Assembly: GCA_045598105.1 (NCBI GenBank)
Contig: JAZLLK010000069.1
Span: 1-53,545, forward strand
DNA length: 53,545 nucleotides
Direction of reading: 5' to 3'
Source: UBA1205 sp045598105
GTDB taxonomy: Bacteria; Bacteroidota; Bacteroidia; Bacteroidales; WCHB1-69
Numbering within the stretch: the first letter of the stretch is position 1; each line of letters begins with the position of its first letter. Both the position numbers and the translations under genes were made by a program. The notes beneath the pieces were generated by a model. It had not been told where the DNA came from and did not search any database. It saw nothing but the letters and a program-made list of their open reading frames with translations. This document shows positions 39,908-48,667 of this stretch, in pieces.

Positions 39908-42900
39908 TTAGAAACTAAATGCAACACCTAATTCGGCAGTCATAGGTGAACCGTATGCATTTACGCCTTGCACGCGAATGCTATAATAGTCAATAAATGA
40001 TTGAACATTTTCTTGTGCTGCTATATATTGTTGGAAATCATTGGCTGTTAAGAAACCATCATCTATAGGACTTCCTGTATAAGAGTAAACCGATCTAACT
40101 TTCTTTATGTTGAACAGGTTCATCATAGATACATATACTCTTAAATAACCATTCTTCTGTTTTTTAACGTCTTCATCTTTCTTCAAGGTGAGTATAAAGT
40201 CTTTCCATATCTTCATATTACAATCTACTACCCAAGGCATACGGGAACCGTTAATGGCACCTTCCACACTACGACTGCCCTGACTTACTATAGTAGAATA
40301 TGCTACGCTTGAACGTGTGTAAGGTAAACCGCTACCTACACCCAATTGTAAACTCAAACCTGCACCTTGTAACCATTTAATTTCTCTTGAACGGGCGCCA
40401 TTATCTATCACCTTGGTAGAACGAGGTCCGTTATAATCAGCACCAAAACCGAATGAATATTCAAAGTTTAAGTTAATTTTATGACGCTGGTCATAATCTA
40501 AGGTAGTTAAAGTACGCAAGTTAGGTTGACCTGAACGTATTAAAGCCAATGTAGATGTTTCATCAGAACCGGTACCCTTAGCAAACTGTAAAGTATAGCT
40601 GGCTCTAAATGATACATTCTTTATTCTACGCATAGTTAAACCGAACAGGAAACCCTGAGTAGTACCAAAGTCCATATTGGTGTATGAATAATAACTGGTA
40701 GGATAAGCCTGATTATAGTGGTAAACAACTACCTGATCACGCTTTTCACTATAGTATGCTTTAAATTCTACTTTCAAATCTTTGGTAATACCCTGTTGGA
40801 AACCTACTTCATAATCTATACTTCTTTCAGGCTTCAAACCGGGATTGGAAAATACGGAAGAAGCTCCTGCGTATTTTTCAAAGTAAAGATATGAAAGCGG
40901 ATTCAAACGCTGTGATGCCGTATTGGTAACTATATTATAACTTGCAGAAAATACCGAGCTTTCACCTACTACAAATGAGAATGATATACGAGGTGAAATG
41001 GTAATACCGCCATTGGCAAATGTAGGCGTGTAATCAGCAAATGATTTGTAATTTACTTTAGTAACATCTGATGCTCCGGGTAACTCTTTTAATAAAGGCA
41101 TTAAGTTAGTTTGACCGGCAGACGCAGCCAAAGTGGCAGCATCGGTAACCTCATTACCATCGGCATCATACCATGTTAAACCTTTTCGGTATGCGGTAAT
41201 CTCTACATCCTGTTTTGCTGATGCATCCTGCACATATACATAATATTCATCACTTCCCTGCATAAAGTCAGGAATATAAGTTTCTGATGAAATATAACCT
41301 GCAGCCTGTGCCTCTTTTACGGTGTATGCTTCACGATATAAGAAAAGATCCTTTACATAAGGCTGGTTGTTATCAAATATATCCAAACGCAAACCTAAAC
41401 TGAAATACAAACTCTTAATAGCAAATTTATCTTGCAGATAAGCAGCCATACGTATAGGCTTGGAAGCACCTATAATAGAGAAATCTCTGGTGGAATTTTT
41501 ATCACTTTCATTGAACCAGTTTTGCATATCGTTCATGGTAATGGCCTTGTTTATTTTTTTGTTACCTACATAGTCATAACCATAATAGGACACTATATTA
41601 TTACCACCATGGAATAATTCTTCTGCACTAAACATATCCAATGAATAGGTGGAAGGATCGTAAGCATCTATATCTATCCATTCATCTTCTTTAGCACCTA
41701 ATTTTGCTCTTAAATTTCTGTCAAATGTACTTTGAGCATCTTTACTTACCAAACGATTGTAGTCAACAGTATCTATCATTTGACCATCTTCGTCATAATA
41801 GAATATGGGATTTTCTTTATCCAACTCCTGTATGTGTGAATTAGCATTTTCACGCATAAGTGTCCATAATGACACAGGAGAAATAGAATAACTGCGTGAT
41901 GTGGTTTGAATGTATTCAAAACCAAATTCTATATTATGGTCCTTACCTTCTTTACCTTTAATATCAAATGATACCATAGCCTTAGCGCCTATACGATCAC
42001 TGGTAGAAACACCATTGCCGTTATAAGGAAGACCGGGAGCGGTAAACAATCCGTATGCTGCCGAACTGGGAAAATCACCATTACGCAAGCCCTTGTAAAT
42101 TTGAATATATTCATCATTTACCATGGTACCGCCTGCACGCTCATAAGCACCTAAAGTATATTGTGCTAAAGCATAGTTTTGTGTTCCGGGAGTGAATTTT
42201 ACATCTGATATATAATAAGTAGACAATGCATTGGTAGTTATACTTTCACCATCACCTAATTCCACTTCCTGTTGTTGGTAATATTTTGACATAGTATGTT
42301 CAAATTTACCTACATAGCCGTAATCAAATAAATTATCCTTATGAACATGACTATATGAGTGACTATACGATTGAATGTAATAGGCCTGTAAACGATAGAA
42401 GGCATTTTGTATTTTTGATTCCTTGCTGGAATTGAAACGCTGGGTAAAACGGGCATTCACATTCCATGATAAAGAATTAGACATACCATTGTTAATGGAA
42501 TTGAACAATGAATTACTGAAATTATAACTTCTGCCTTTACCATAAGATATATTACCGGTAAACATAAGGTCTATATTCTTGGATGTACGTATATCTATTT
42601 TACCGGCTAATTGGCCTGAATACGACCATGAATTTTGCAAACGATGTGCTCTCTTTTCTTCCAATGAAAGAATTTCACCTTCCTGATAAAAAGTAACATA
42701 GTTAGCATTCATGGCTACAGCTGCACTGGAAGTAGCATCGGTTGCACGCAAAGGATTATCTATTAAATAATCTATGGTTTCCTGACTGGCTCTATACGAA
42801 CCGCCTCTTACTGCACCACCTGTACCGTAACCGGCTTCACCGGAAATTAAGTAGCCCACCTTGGTACCACCATCTTTTTGCTTACCTATAGGACCCGAAA

Positions 42901-43645
42901 AGTCAAATTGTAAAGAAAAAGAATTATATCCGTCAATGCTACCTGCTGCTTCCACATTACCATGATGCTCACGTGAGGGACCCTTGGTTTCTATTTCTAC
43001 TACTGATGTGGCATCACCATACTTGGCAGGAAGTGCTCCCATCAAAAGTGCCATTTCACCAATAGCACCCTGAGGCACTGAAGATGTTTTTACACCATCT
43101 ACGTAGTAGGCTGTTTGCCCGTCACGATTACCACGCACATTCATACCGCCACCTGAACCTACCGTAACACCGGCCATGGTGGACAATACATTTGATACTG
43201 ATTTACCGGCCATGTTATTCATTTCTTCTGATGTAACACGGTCCTCTGTAACAGTTTGGTCTTTAGAAAACAACGGACGCTCTGCTATTACCTTTACCTC
43301 TCCTTTAACTATGGCGGAAGAGCTCATGGGCACATCCTGAATCTTGGTTTCACTACCATGAACCTCCATACCTGTTAAAGTATATTTGGCATAACCGGTA
43401 AAAGTTACTATAAGGTCATACTTGCCTGCTGCCACCGGCTTTAAGGTATATTGACCATCCTCATCTGTAACAGCTCCCATTACCAATGACCCCTCTTGCA
43501 TCAACTGCACATTTGCGAATTCAATGGGAGTTTTCCCATCTGTTTCGGTAACTTTTCCTTTAATCGTAGCATTTTGCCCTAAAGCTATACTACCCATAAA
43601 TAACACTGTTACAAGTGTAAAAAGTATTTTTCTAAACATATTCAT
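39908..43645 (-). CDS. TonB-dependent receptor with carboxypeptidase-regulatory N-domain
   Basis: A 1245-residue outer-membrane receptor. After the signal peptide (ends ALGQ) comes a CarboxypepD_reg/CNA-B-like domain (residues about 25-105, GKVTETDGKTPIEFANV). A plug follows (about 130-230) with VSNVLSTMAGVTV, NVRGNRDGQTAYYVDGV and LPAKYGDATS. The rest is a large beta-barrel ending in the typical aromatic LGVAFSF. It is of the lone-receptor type, without an adjacent SusD lipoprotein. The substrate is not evident. First gene of the operon with the giant T9SS cargo and the PorV/PorQ-like barrel. Starts at 43645 or 43639 (MNMFRK). Confidence 0.9.
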   Translation of the reverse strand: MNMFRKILFTLVTVLFMGSIALGQNATIKGKVTETDGKTPIEFANVQLMQEGSLVMGAVTDEDGQYTLKPVAAGKYDLIVTFTGYAKYTLTGMEVHGSETKIQDVPMSSSAIVKGEVKVIAERPLFSKDQTVTEDRVTSEEMNNMAGKSVSNVLSTMAGVTVGSGGGMNVRGNRDGQTAYYVDGVKTSSVPQGAIGEMALLMGALPAKYGDATSVVEIETKGPSREHHGNVEAAGSIDGYNSFSLQFDFSGPIGKQKDGGTKVGYLISGEAGYGTGGAVRGGSYRASQETIDYLIDNPLRATDATSSAAVAMNANYVTFYQEGEILSLEEKRAHRLQNSWSYSGQLAGKIDIRTSKNIDLMFTGNISYGKGRSYNFSNSLFNSINNGMSNSLSWNVNARFTQRFNSSKESKIQNAFYRLQAYYIQSYSHSYSHVHKDNLFDYGYVGKFEHTMSKYYQQQEVELGDGESITTNALSTYYISDVKFTPGTQNYALAQYTLGAYERAGGTMVNDEYIQIYKGLRNGDFPSSAAYGLFTAPGLPYNGNGVSTSDRIGAKAMVSFDIKGKEGKDHNIEFGFEYIQTTSRSYSISPVSLWTLMRENANSHIQELDKENPIFYYDEDGQMIDTVDYNRLVSKDAQSTFDRNLRAKLGAKEDEWIDIDAYDPSTYSLDMFSAEELFHGGNNIVSYYGYDYVGNKKINKAITMNDMQNWFNESDKNSTRDFSIIGASKPIRMAAYLQDKFAIKSLYFSLGLRLDIFDNNQPYVKDLFLYREAYTVKEAQAAGYISSETYIPDFMQGSDEYYVYVQDASAKQDVEITAYRKGLTWYDADGNEVTDAATLAASAGQTNLMPLLKELPGASDVTKVNYKSFADYTPTFANGGITISPRISFSFVVGESSVFSASYNIVTNTASQRLNPLSYLYFEKYAGASSVFSNPGLKPERSIDYEVGFQQGITKDLKVEFKAYYSEKRDQVVVYHYNQAYPTSYYSYTNMDFGTTQGFLFGLTMRRIKNVSFRASYTLQFAKGTGSDETSTLALIRSGQPNLRTLTTLDYDQRHKINLNFEYSFGFGADYNGPRSTKVIDNGARSREIKWLQGAGLSLQLGVGSGLPYTRSSVAYSTIVSQGSRSVEGAINGSRMPWVVDCNMKIWKDFILTLKKDEDVKKQKNGYLRVYVSMMNLFNIKKVRSVYSYTGSPIDDGFLTANDFQQYIAAQENVQSFIDYYSIRVQGVNAYGSPMTAELGVAFSF

Positions 43646-43676
43646 ATAAATTTTATCTATTACTTTTTCAGACTTA

Positions 43677-43684
43677 CAAAAATA
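43677..43684 (-). promoter_or_regulatory. -7 promoter box of the TonB receptor operon
   Basis: Reads TATTTTTG on the minus strand (TAnnTTTG), about 31 bases before the ATG at 43645. Confidence 0.55.
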
Positions 43685-43746
43685 CTAATTATTTCAATAC
43701 GAAAGAACGTTTTATACGGAAAACAATTCACGCTAAAAAATAAATC

Positions 43747-43781
43747 ATTGATATACAAACTTATAAATTTATATTATCAAT
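43747..43781 (-). terminator. Possible terminator of the DUF1573 operon
   Basis: ATTGATA (43747-43753) pairs with TATCAAT (43775-43781) around an internally palindromic A/T-rich loop. T-rich sequence follows on the minus strand. It lies 32 bases past the Lys-rich lipoprotein stop. The stem is short and A/T-rich. Confidence 0.4.
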
Positions 43782-43812
43782 AGTTTCAACAAATTTTGTT
43801 AATATATCGCTA

Positions 43813-44121
43813 TTAATCGGGGACACATGCCGGCTTAAATTTCCCCCGCATTCCCTGTTTTCTGTACTCTTTCTTTTTGGCTCGTATTTGCTTTTTAATA
43901 TGCCTACGGGTATCCTTGCTTTGATTTTGCAAATGCCGCTTGTATGCCTTTTTGTACTCCTTATAACCTTCCTTACGCTTTTGCTCACGGGCTTTGGCCA
44001 CTTCTATTTGAGCCCTTTCGCCTTCGGTTCTGCAGGAAACAGCAACTCCACCCAGCCACATCAATAGCACCACTACTACTATATTATAATGTATACTTCT
44101 TTTTTTGAATTGAAAATTCAT
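43813..44121 (-). CDS. Small Lys-rich lipoprotein
   Basis: A 102-residue protein with a membrane segment/signal (residues about 14-28) ending in a lipobox-like VAVSC (Cys 30). The mature part is a highly basic, probably helical region full of Lys, Arg and Glu (EVAKAREQKRKEGYKEYKKA), ending KFKPACVPD. I recognise no domain, though short basic lipoproteins of this kind occur in other Bacteroidota beside similar genes. It lies 5 bases after the misnamed AsnB-like gene and is the last gene of the exported operon. The basic helix may touch LPS, peptidoglycan or nucleic acid; this is speculation. Confidence 0.7.
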   Translation of the reverse strand: MNFQFKKRSIHYNIVVVVLLMWLGGVAVSCRTEGERAQIEVAKAREQKRKEGYKEYKKAYKRHLQNQSKDTRRHIKKQIRAKKKEYRKQGMRGKFKPACVPD

Positions 44122-44126
44122 ATTCG

Positions 44127-45395
44127 TCAGGTTTTGTGTTTTTCTTTTTTGGCTGCCGGGAATAATACATTATTTAATATAAGTCTGTACCCCTCCGAAT
44201 TAGGATACAGGTTTAAATCAGTAGGCGGATCTCCTACATAATGCTGATAGTCTTCAGGGTCGTGACCGCCCAAAAAGGTAAAAGTACCTTTACCATAAGT
44301 ACCATGTATATAACGAACCTCGTCTAAGGCCTTGCACTCTCCCAATATGGTAACATTAGGTTTTACTTTATCTTTACGAAAAGCGGTGGTTTGACCCATG
44401 AATCCGCGTAATACCTGATAATGATTCTGACATAACATGGTGGGTACGGGATCCCACTTGGCCGAAAACTCAAATAAGGTAAAAAAATCATTATTCCTAT
44501 TGGCCATGTGCGTTGACGGATTAATATCTATATCCGATACCTCATACTCATAAGGATTAACCGATATGCGAAAATTATAAAAAGCCAAAGTATTGTTATA
44601 ATTGAGCTTATCCTGAGCATTAGGGGTCATAGGGTCCCCATCAAAAGGAGTATCACATATATCTACCCCATCGGCTGCCAAAGCTATGTCAAAGCTGTCA
44701 GGCGCCGAACACATAGCAAACATATAACCGCCTCCGGCCACAAAGTCCCGTATTTTTTTGGCCACAGCCAGTTTTAATAACGATACCTTATCAAAGCCTA
44801 ACTTTTTGGCGGTAGACTCCTGCTGCCTTACATCCTCCTTATACCACTGGGTATTACGATAGTTGGCCCAAAATTTACCATACTGACCCGTAAAATCCTC
44901 GTGATGCAAATGCAACCAGTCATAGCCGGGCAATACTCCTGCATATACCTCCTCATCATACACCACATCATAAGGAATTTCGGCATAAGTAAGTACTAAT
45001 GTAACCGCATCATCCCACGGAAGTTTATTCTTAGGAGAATATACGGCTATACGGGGAGCCTTGGTGAGCTTTACCTCATTCATATTCTCATCCTGATGCC
45101 CTATTTGCTCCAATATAGCAGCGGCCTGCACATCGGCCAGCACCTGATAACTTACCCCCCTTATATTACACTCAGTGGTGAAAGCTTCACTGTATGTAAA
45201 CAAAAAACTTCCACCACGATAATTGAGTAACCAGCTTACTTCTACATCCTGTTGTAACAGCCAAAAAGCTATTCCATATGATTTTAAATGGTTAGTTTGT
45301 GTTTTATCCATGGGAATAAGCACATAAGATGCTCGTGCCGTACCCATTATAAGCACACATGTCGTAACCAGCCACAATATACGCTTTGCTTTCAT
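44127..45395 (-). CDS. Conserved exported protein often misnamed asparagine synthetase B
   Basis: A 422-residue protein with a signal peptide (ends ARASY), so it acts outside the cytoplasm. It resembles a Bacteroidota family I recall being labelled 'asparagine synthetase B', with YGIAFWLLQQDVEVSWLLNYRGGSFL, YDWLHLHHEDFTGQYGKFW, MFAMCSAPDSFDIAL and TFTFLGGHDPEDYQH. Neither an N-terminal Cys glutaminase nor the PP-loop SGGxDS of true AsnB is present, and a secreted ATP-dependent synthetase is implausible. The His/Asp-rich segments LHLHHED and GGHDPEDYQH could bind metal. The GGYMFAMC segment looks like a class I glutamine-amidotransferase-like fold. Function unknown. Confidence 0.75.
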   Translation of the reverse strand: MKAKRILWLVTTCVLIMGTARASYVLIPMDKTQTNHLKSYGIAFWLLQQDVEVSWLLNYRGGSFLFTYSEAFTTECNIRGVSYQVLADVQAAAILEQIGHQDENMNEVKLTKAPRIAVYSPKNKLPWDDAVTLVLTYAEIPYDVVYDEEVYAGVLPGYDWLHLHHEDFTGQYGKFWANYRNTQWYKEDVRQQESTAKKLGFDKVSLLKLAVAKKIRDFVAGGGYMFAMCSAPDSFDIALAADGVDICDTPFDGDPMTPNAQDKLNYNNTLAFYNFRISVNPYEYEVSDIDINPSTHMANRNNDFFTLFEFSAKWDPVPTMLCQNHYQVLRGFMGQTTAFRKDKVKPNVTILGECKALDEVRYIHGTYGKGTFTFLGGHDPEDYQHYVGDPPTDLNLYPNSEGYRLILNNVLFPAAKKEKHKT

Positions 45396-45410
45396 TACAA
45401 AAGCTACCTG

Positions 45411-45872
45411 TTACTTATTTGGCTTAGCCTGCATAGGACTTTGCTGCTTTTCAGGATACTCTGCTTCGGCTTTAGGCTTTACCAAACCCTTAATTAACAA
45501 CTCTACCCTGGGTGATTCTTCGGCATTGGATATAACCGTTATTTTTTTATTAATTACACCTATACGGGAAGTATTGTATTTAACGCCTATTACGGCTGTT
45601 TTACCCGGCATAATGGCTTCACGCGGCCAGGTAGGTACCGTACAACCGCAACTGGAATATACATTACTTAATATTAAAGGCTCCTTTCCGGTATTTTTGA
45701 ACTGAAATTCGCAAGTACCGTTATCACCTTCATATATGGTCCCGTAATCATGTTCCAATTTATCAAACGATATTTCCGGAACTCTTCCCTTTTTAATTTT
45801 AGCCGGCTGGGCCATGGAAATACCCATACCCAGTATGCATATAATGCTTAATAATGAAAATATCTTTTTCAT
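45411..45872 (-). CDS. DUF1573 domain exported protein
   Basis: A 153-residue protein with a signal peptide (ends ISMAQ) and one DUF1573 domain (ISFDKLEHDYGTI, NVYSSCGCTVPTWPRE, IMPGKTAVIGVKY). A polar Pro/Lys/Gln tail follows. Paralogue of the gene 12 bases upstream. No catalytic residues apparent; the conserved CGC motif could form a disulfide or bind metal. Third DUF1573 protein of the window. Confidence 0.85.
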   Translation of the reverse strand: MKKIFSLLSIICILGMGISMAQPAKIKKGRVPEISFDKLEHDYGTIYEGDNGTCEFQFKNTGKEPLILSNVYSSCGCTVPTWPREAIMPGKTAVIGVKYNTSRIGVINKKITVISNAEESPRVELLIKGLVKPKAEAEYPEKQQSPMQAKPNK

Positions 45873-45884
45873 AACATCATGTTT

Positions 45885-46304
45885 TTACTTTTCTACTACA
45901 AAACCTTCTATTTTAATATCTTCCTGCTTGTTAGAAGCATTAGTATATATAGAAATAACCTTATTAAAAGGGCCCTCATCAGTGGCATTATAGGTAATTT
46001 TGATTACACCTGACTTGCCCGGAGCAAACGGCTCACGCGGCCAATCTACGGTAGTACATCCGCAATTAGTATATGCATCCATTAATACCAAAGTTTTTTT
46101 ACCGGTATTAGTAAAAGGTACTTCTATGGTTTTAATATTACCTACCTTCATTTTACCGAATGATACCTGCTGGGTTTCCAAAGCAAAATAGGCCTTTTCT
46201 AACTGTGCTTCCACGACCTTGCGGGAAGTAGTTTTAGTAACAGACTGTGCGCATAAACAGACTGTTACACTTACACATGCCAATATTAAAAATACTTTTT
46301 TCAT
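45885..46304 (-). CDS. DUF1573 domain exported protein
   Basis: A 139-residue protein with a signal peptide (ends CLCAQS) and one DUF1573 domain (VSFGKMKVGNIKTIEV, DAYTNCGCTTVDWPRE, FAPGKSGVIKI). First gene of a four-gene leftward operon in which every product carries an export signal. No perfect TAnnTTTG box was found in the 65 bases to the phosphofructokinase gene, so it may be transcribed from upstream or from an imperfect promoter. Confidence 0.85.
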   Translation of the reverse strand: MKKVFLILACVSVTVCLCAQSVTKTTSRKVVEAQLEKAYFALETQQVSFGKMKVGNIKTIEVPFTNTGKKTLVLMDAYTNCGCTTVDWPREPFAPGKSGVIKITYNATDEGPFNKVISIYTNASNKQEDIKIEGFVVEK

Positions 46305-46369
46305 ATTAATAAATTTTACAATATACCATTGCTATATACCAAAAGAATGCCAAACTGCAAAATATGATA

Positions 46370-47602
46370 CTATAACATATCAGGATTTACCTTTGCAAAC
46401 TTATATCCGAATTCCGGCAAATAGGGTTTTCCCAGCATATTGGATAAGAAATTAACGTAAGCATCAGTAAATACAAAATTATCGGTGTCATAATATACGT
46501 TTTGTAAAGGACGATTACCTATAGCACCCATATCTATGGTGGAAGTATTGTATTCTTCCAATTGTTCTTTAGGAACTATTTTATTCATTACAGGCATTTT
46601 ACCATAGTCCTCACGCAATAACAAATCCAACACCTTATCAGCTAAGGTAGAGGTGAGTAATTTATCATATTCACAGCAATAGCCTGAGCGGGGATAGTAT
46701 CCCGATACCTGCGAGCGGGCTGATATGCCCAAACGGTTAGATATTTCGGAAGCTATTACACCGCTTACTCCGCCAAAACGGGGATGACCGTATTCATCGG
46801 TTTCGGAACTGGCGTACACCATGCTTAGCTTTTGAGTATTTTCATCCCACCAGCGAACACCTTCCGATACGGCTATTATCAGATTCTTCTTTTCCTGATA
46901 TCTTTCTTTTACCACTTCAAAGAATCGCTCCTTACGCTCGGCAGTCATTTCATATTCCGGTACCAATGCCAATTCGGCTCCGCCGAAAACAGCACTTCCC
47001 GTAAGCCAACCTGCATCACGACCCATTACTTCCAATACCATTATTCTTTGGTGTGATTCATTAGTAGAACGCAAATGGCGGGCCATTTCACTCACCCTTA
47101 ATGCGGCCGAAGGATAACCCGGACACAGCACGGCCTCTATTTCTTTACCTTCATAAGTATGCATGGTGCGGGTGCGTAAGTCATTGTCAATGGTTTTAGG
47201 GAAACCTATAACAGGAATACCCTCTCTTTCATACAAACGCTTGGCAGCGCCATTGGTATCATCACCACCTATGGTAATAAGTACGTCTATTTTATAGCGT
47301 TTAAGATTAGCTACTATTTGAGGAACTCTGTCTTCTGGATTTTTTTCCGACGGAAAAGGATTAGTACGACTGGAGCACAATGCCGTACCGCCATAGGCTC
47401 CGTTATACGGCTGATTAGTTAAATCCACTATGTCTCCTTCACCCAGCAGGCCCTTCCAGCCCTGACGTATACCATATACCTTAAAGCCTAAAATAAGTGC
47501 CCTGTTACGAATGTTTTCTATACTTGAATTAATAGCCGGGGTATCACCGCCACCGGAAAGAATAGCTAATGTTTTACCTTTAAATAACTTTTCTGTATGC
47601 AT
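46370..47602 (-). CDS. pfp: Pyrophosphate-dependent phosphofructokinase
   Basis: Phosphorylates fructose 6-phosphate using PPi, reversibly, in glycolysis/gluconeogenesis. The 410-residue product has the PPi signature GGDDTNGA (D115 where ATP enzymes have Gly) and PKTIDND (K136, catalytic base D139). MGRDAGWLTG is the sugar-phosphate-binding segment. The residue choice at D115 and K136 excludes a standard ATP-PFK by family rules. It has its own promoter and lies divergently to the reductase operon. Confidence 0.9.
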   Translation of the reverse strand: MHTEKLFKGKTLAILSGGGDTPAINSSIENIRNRALILGFKVYGIRQGWKGLLGEGDIVDLTNQPYNGAYGGTALCSSRTNPFPSEKNPEDRVPQIVANLKRYKIDVLITIGGDDTNGAAKRLYEREGIPVIGFPKTIDNDLRTRTMHTYEGKEIEAVLCPGYPSAALRVSEMARHLRSTNESHQRIMVLEVMGRDAGWLTGSAVFGGAELALVPEYEMTAERKERFFEVVKERYQEKKNLIIAVSEGVRWWDENTQKLSMVYASSETDEYGHPRFGGVSGVIASEISNRLGISARSQVSGYYPRSGYCCEYDKLLTSTLADKVLDLLLREDYGKMPVMNKIVPKEQLEEYNTSTIDMGAIGNRPLQNVYYDTDNFVFTDAYVNFLSNMLGKPYLPEFGYKFAKVNPDML

Positions 47603-47637
47603 ATTTGTATTTTTTATTCTATAAATAATATAATGTG

Positions 47638-47645
47638 CAAAGGTA
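47638..47645 (-). promoter_or_regulatory. -7 promoter box of pfp
   Basis: Reads TACCTTTG on the minus strand (TAnnTTTG), 35 bases before the pfp ATG. Confidence 0.65.
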
Positions 47646-47845
47646 CTAAAAACTATTCAAACCATACTGCAAAAAACAAAAGTTTTTATGCTTTTTGTAT
47701 ATATTTCTATTCTTCAGTTTTTTATTGTTCGGTAATCGGCTGTCGAACGATAAAAAGCAACCGGATATTATCATTGAAAATCAGTATTTAATATGTTTTT
47801 TTTAAAAATATTTTCTTTCCTGAGCCCTAAACGGGCAAAAAGTGG

Positions 47846-47853
47846 TATCTTTG
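47846..47853 (+). promoter_or_regulatory. -7 promoter box of the reductase operon
   Basis: TATCTTTG matches TAnnTTTG, 18 bases before the ATG at 47872, giving a short leader. Confidence 0.65.
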
Positions 47854-47871
47854 CTTTTTTATATATAAAAA

Positions 47872-48633
47872 ATGGATAGTTATAATATTTTTTTGGGAAT
47901 AATGGTCATATTGGCTGTTATAGTATTCATATCTCTTTATTTTGTTAAGGCGGGATATGGCATTTTTATGAGTAAAAACTGGGGGCCTGCCATTAATAAT
48001 AAATTGGCATGGATACTTATGGAAGCACCTTCCTGCTTATGCATGATAGCACTATGGGCAGGGAGTAACCGCCAATGGGAATGGGCACCGCTTGTATTCT
48101 TAATCATATTTGAAATTCACTATGTGCAGCGTGCGTTTATATTTCCGTTTTTAATGCGGGGCAAAAGTAAAATGTCAGTGGTAGTAATGCTCATGGGAGT
48201 AATATTCAATGTGGCTAATGCCGCTATGCAGGGATTATGGCTGTTCTACCTGGCACCTGAAGACTTGTACACTACCCAATGGCTGCTCACCCCGCAGTTC
48301 ATTACAGGCACTATACTGTTCTTTATAGGATGGATTATTAACCTCCGCTCCGATTATCGCATACGTCATTTGCGTGCTCCCGGTGATACCCGGCATTATT
48401 TGCCTCACGGAGGCCTGTTCAATTATGTAACCTCCGCCAATTACTTTGGCGAATTGGTAGAATGGTTGGCATTTGCCATACTCACGTGGTCATTGCCGGC
48501 ACTGGTATTCTTTATATGGACCTTTGCTAATTTGGTGCCCCGTGCACACGCCATACACCAAAGGTATAAAACTGAATTTGCAGAAGAAATGGAAGGAAAA
48601 CATCTTAAACGCGTTATTCCTTTTATATATTAA
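47872..48633 (+). CDS. Steroid 5-alpha-reductase-family membrane protein
   Basis: A 253-residue polytopic inner-membrane protein. Its C-terminal third is characteristic of 3-oxo-5-alpha-steroid 4-dehydrogenases (SRD5A family): YLPHGGLFNYVTSANYFGE, then LVEWLAFA, WTFANLVPRAHAIHQ and the final KRVIPFIY. These form the NADPH and substrate site in the animal enzymes. The family reduces a C=C bond conjugated to a ketone, as in 3-oxo-delta-4 steroids. Gut Bacteroidota are reported to use such an enzyme on bile acids. The next gene, 34 bases on, is an Old-Yellow-Enzyme-like reductase, consistent with a pathway on related enone substrates. Actual substrate not proven. Confidence 0.85.
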   Translation: MDSYNIFLGIMVILAVIVFISLYFVKAGYGIFMSKNWGPAINNKLAWILMEAPSCLCMIALWAGSNRQWEWAPLVFLIIFEIHYVQRAFIFPFLMRGKSKMSVVVMLMGVIFNVANAAMQGLWLFYLAPEDLYTTQWLLTPQFITGTILFFIGWIINLRSDYRIRHLRAPGDTRHYLPHGGLFNYVTSANYFGELVEWLAFAILTWSLPALVFFIWTFANLVPRAHAIHQRYKTEFAEEMEGKHLKRVIPFIY

Positions 48634-48667
48634 TAAGTATTGTTAAAAAACACAAAAAATATACATC

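Noticed and set aside
43761..43988. 75-codon minus-strand frame overlapping the Lys-rich lipoprotein
   Set aside because: It is out of frame with the better gene at 43813-44121, which has an export signal and proper operon spacing.
44127..45395. Asparagine synthetase B
   Set aside because: There is a signal peptide, no N-terminal catalytic Cys and no SGGxDS ATP-binding loop, so the name commonly applied to this family is not supported.
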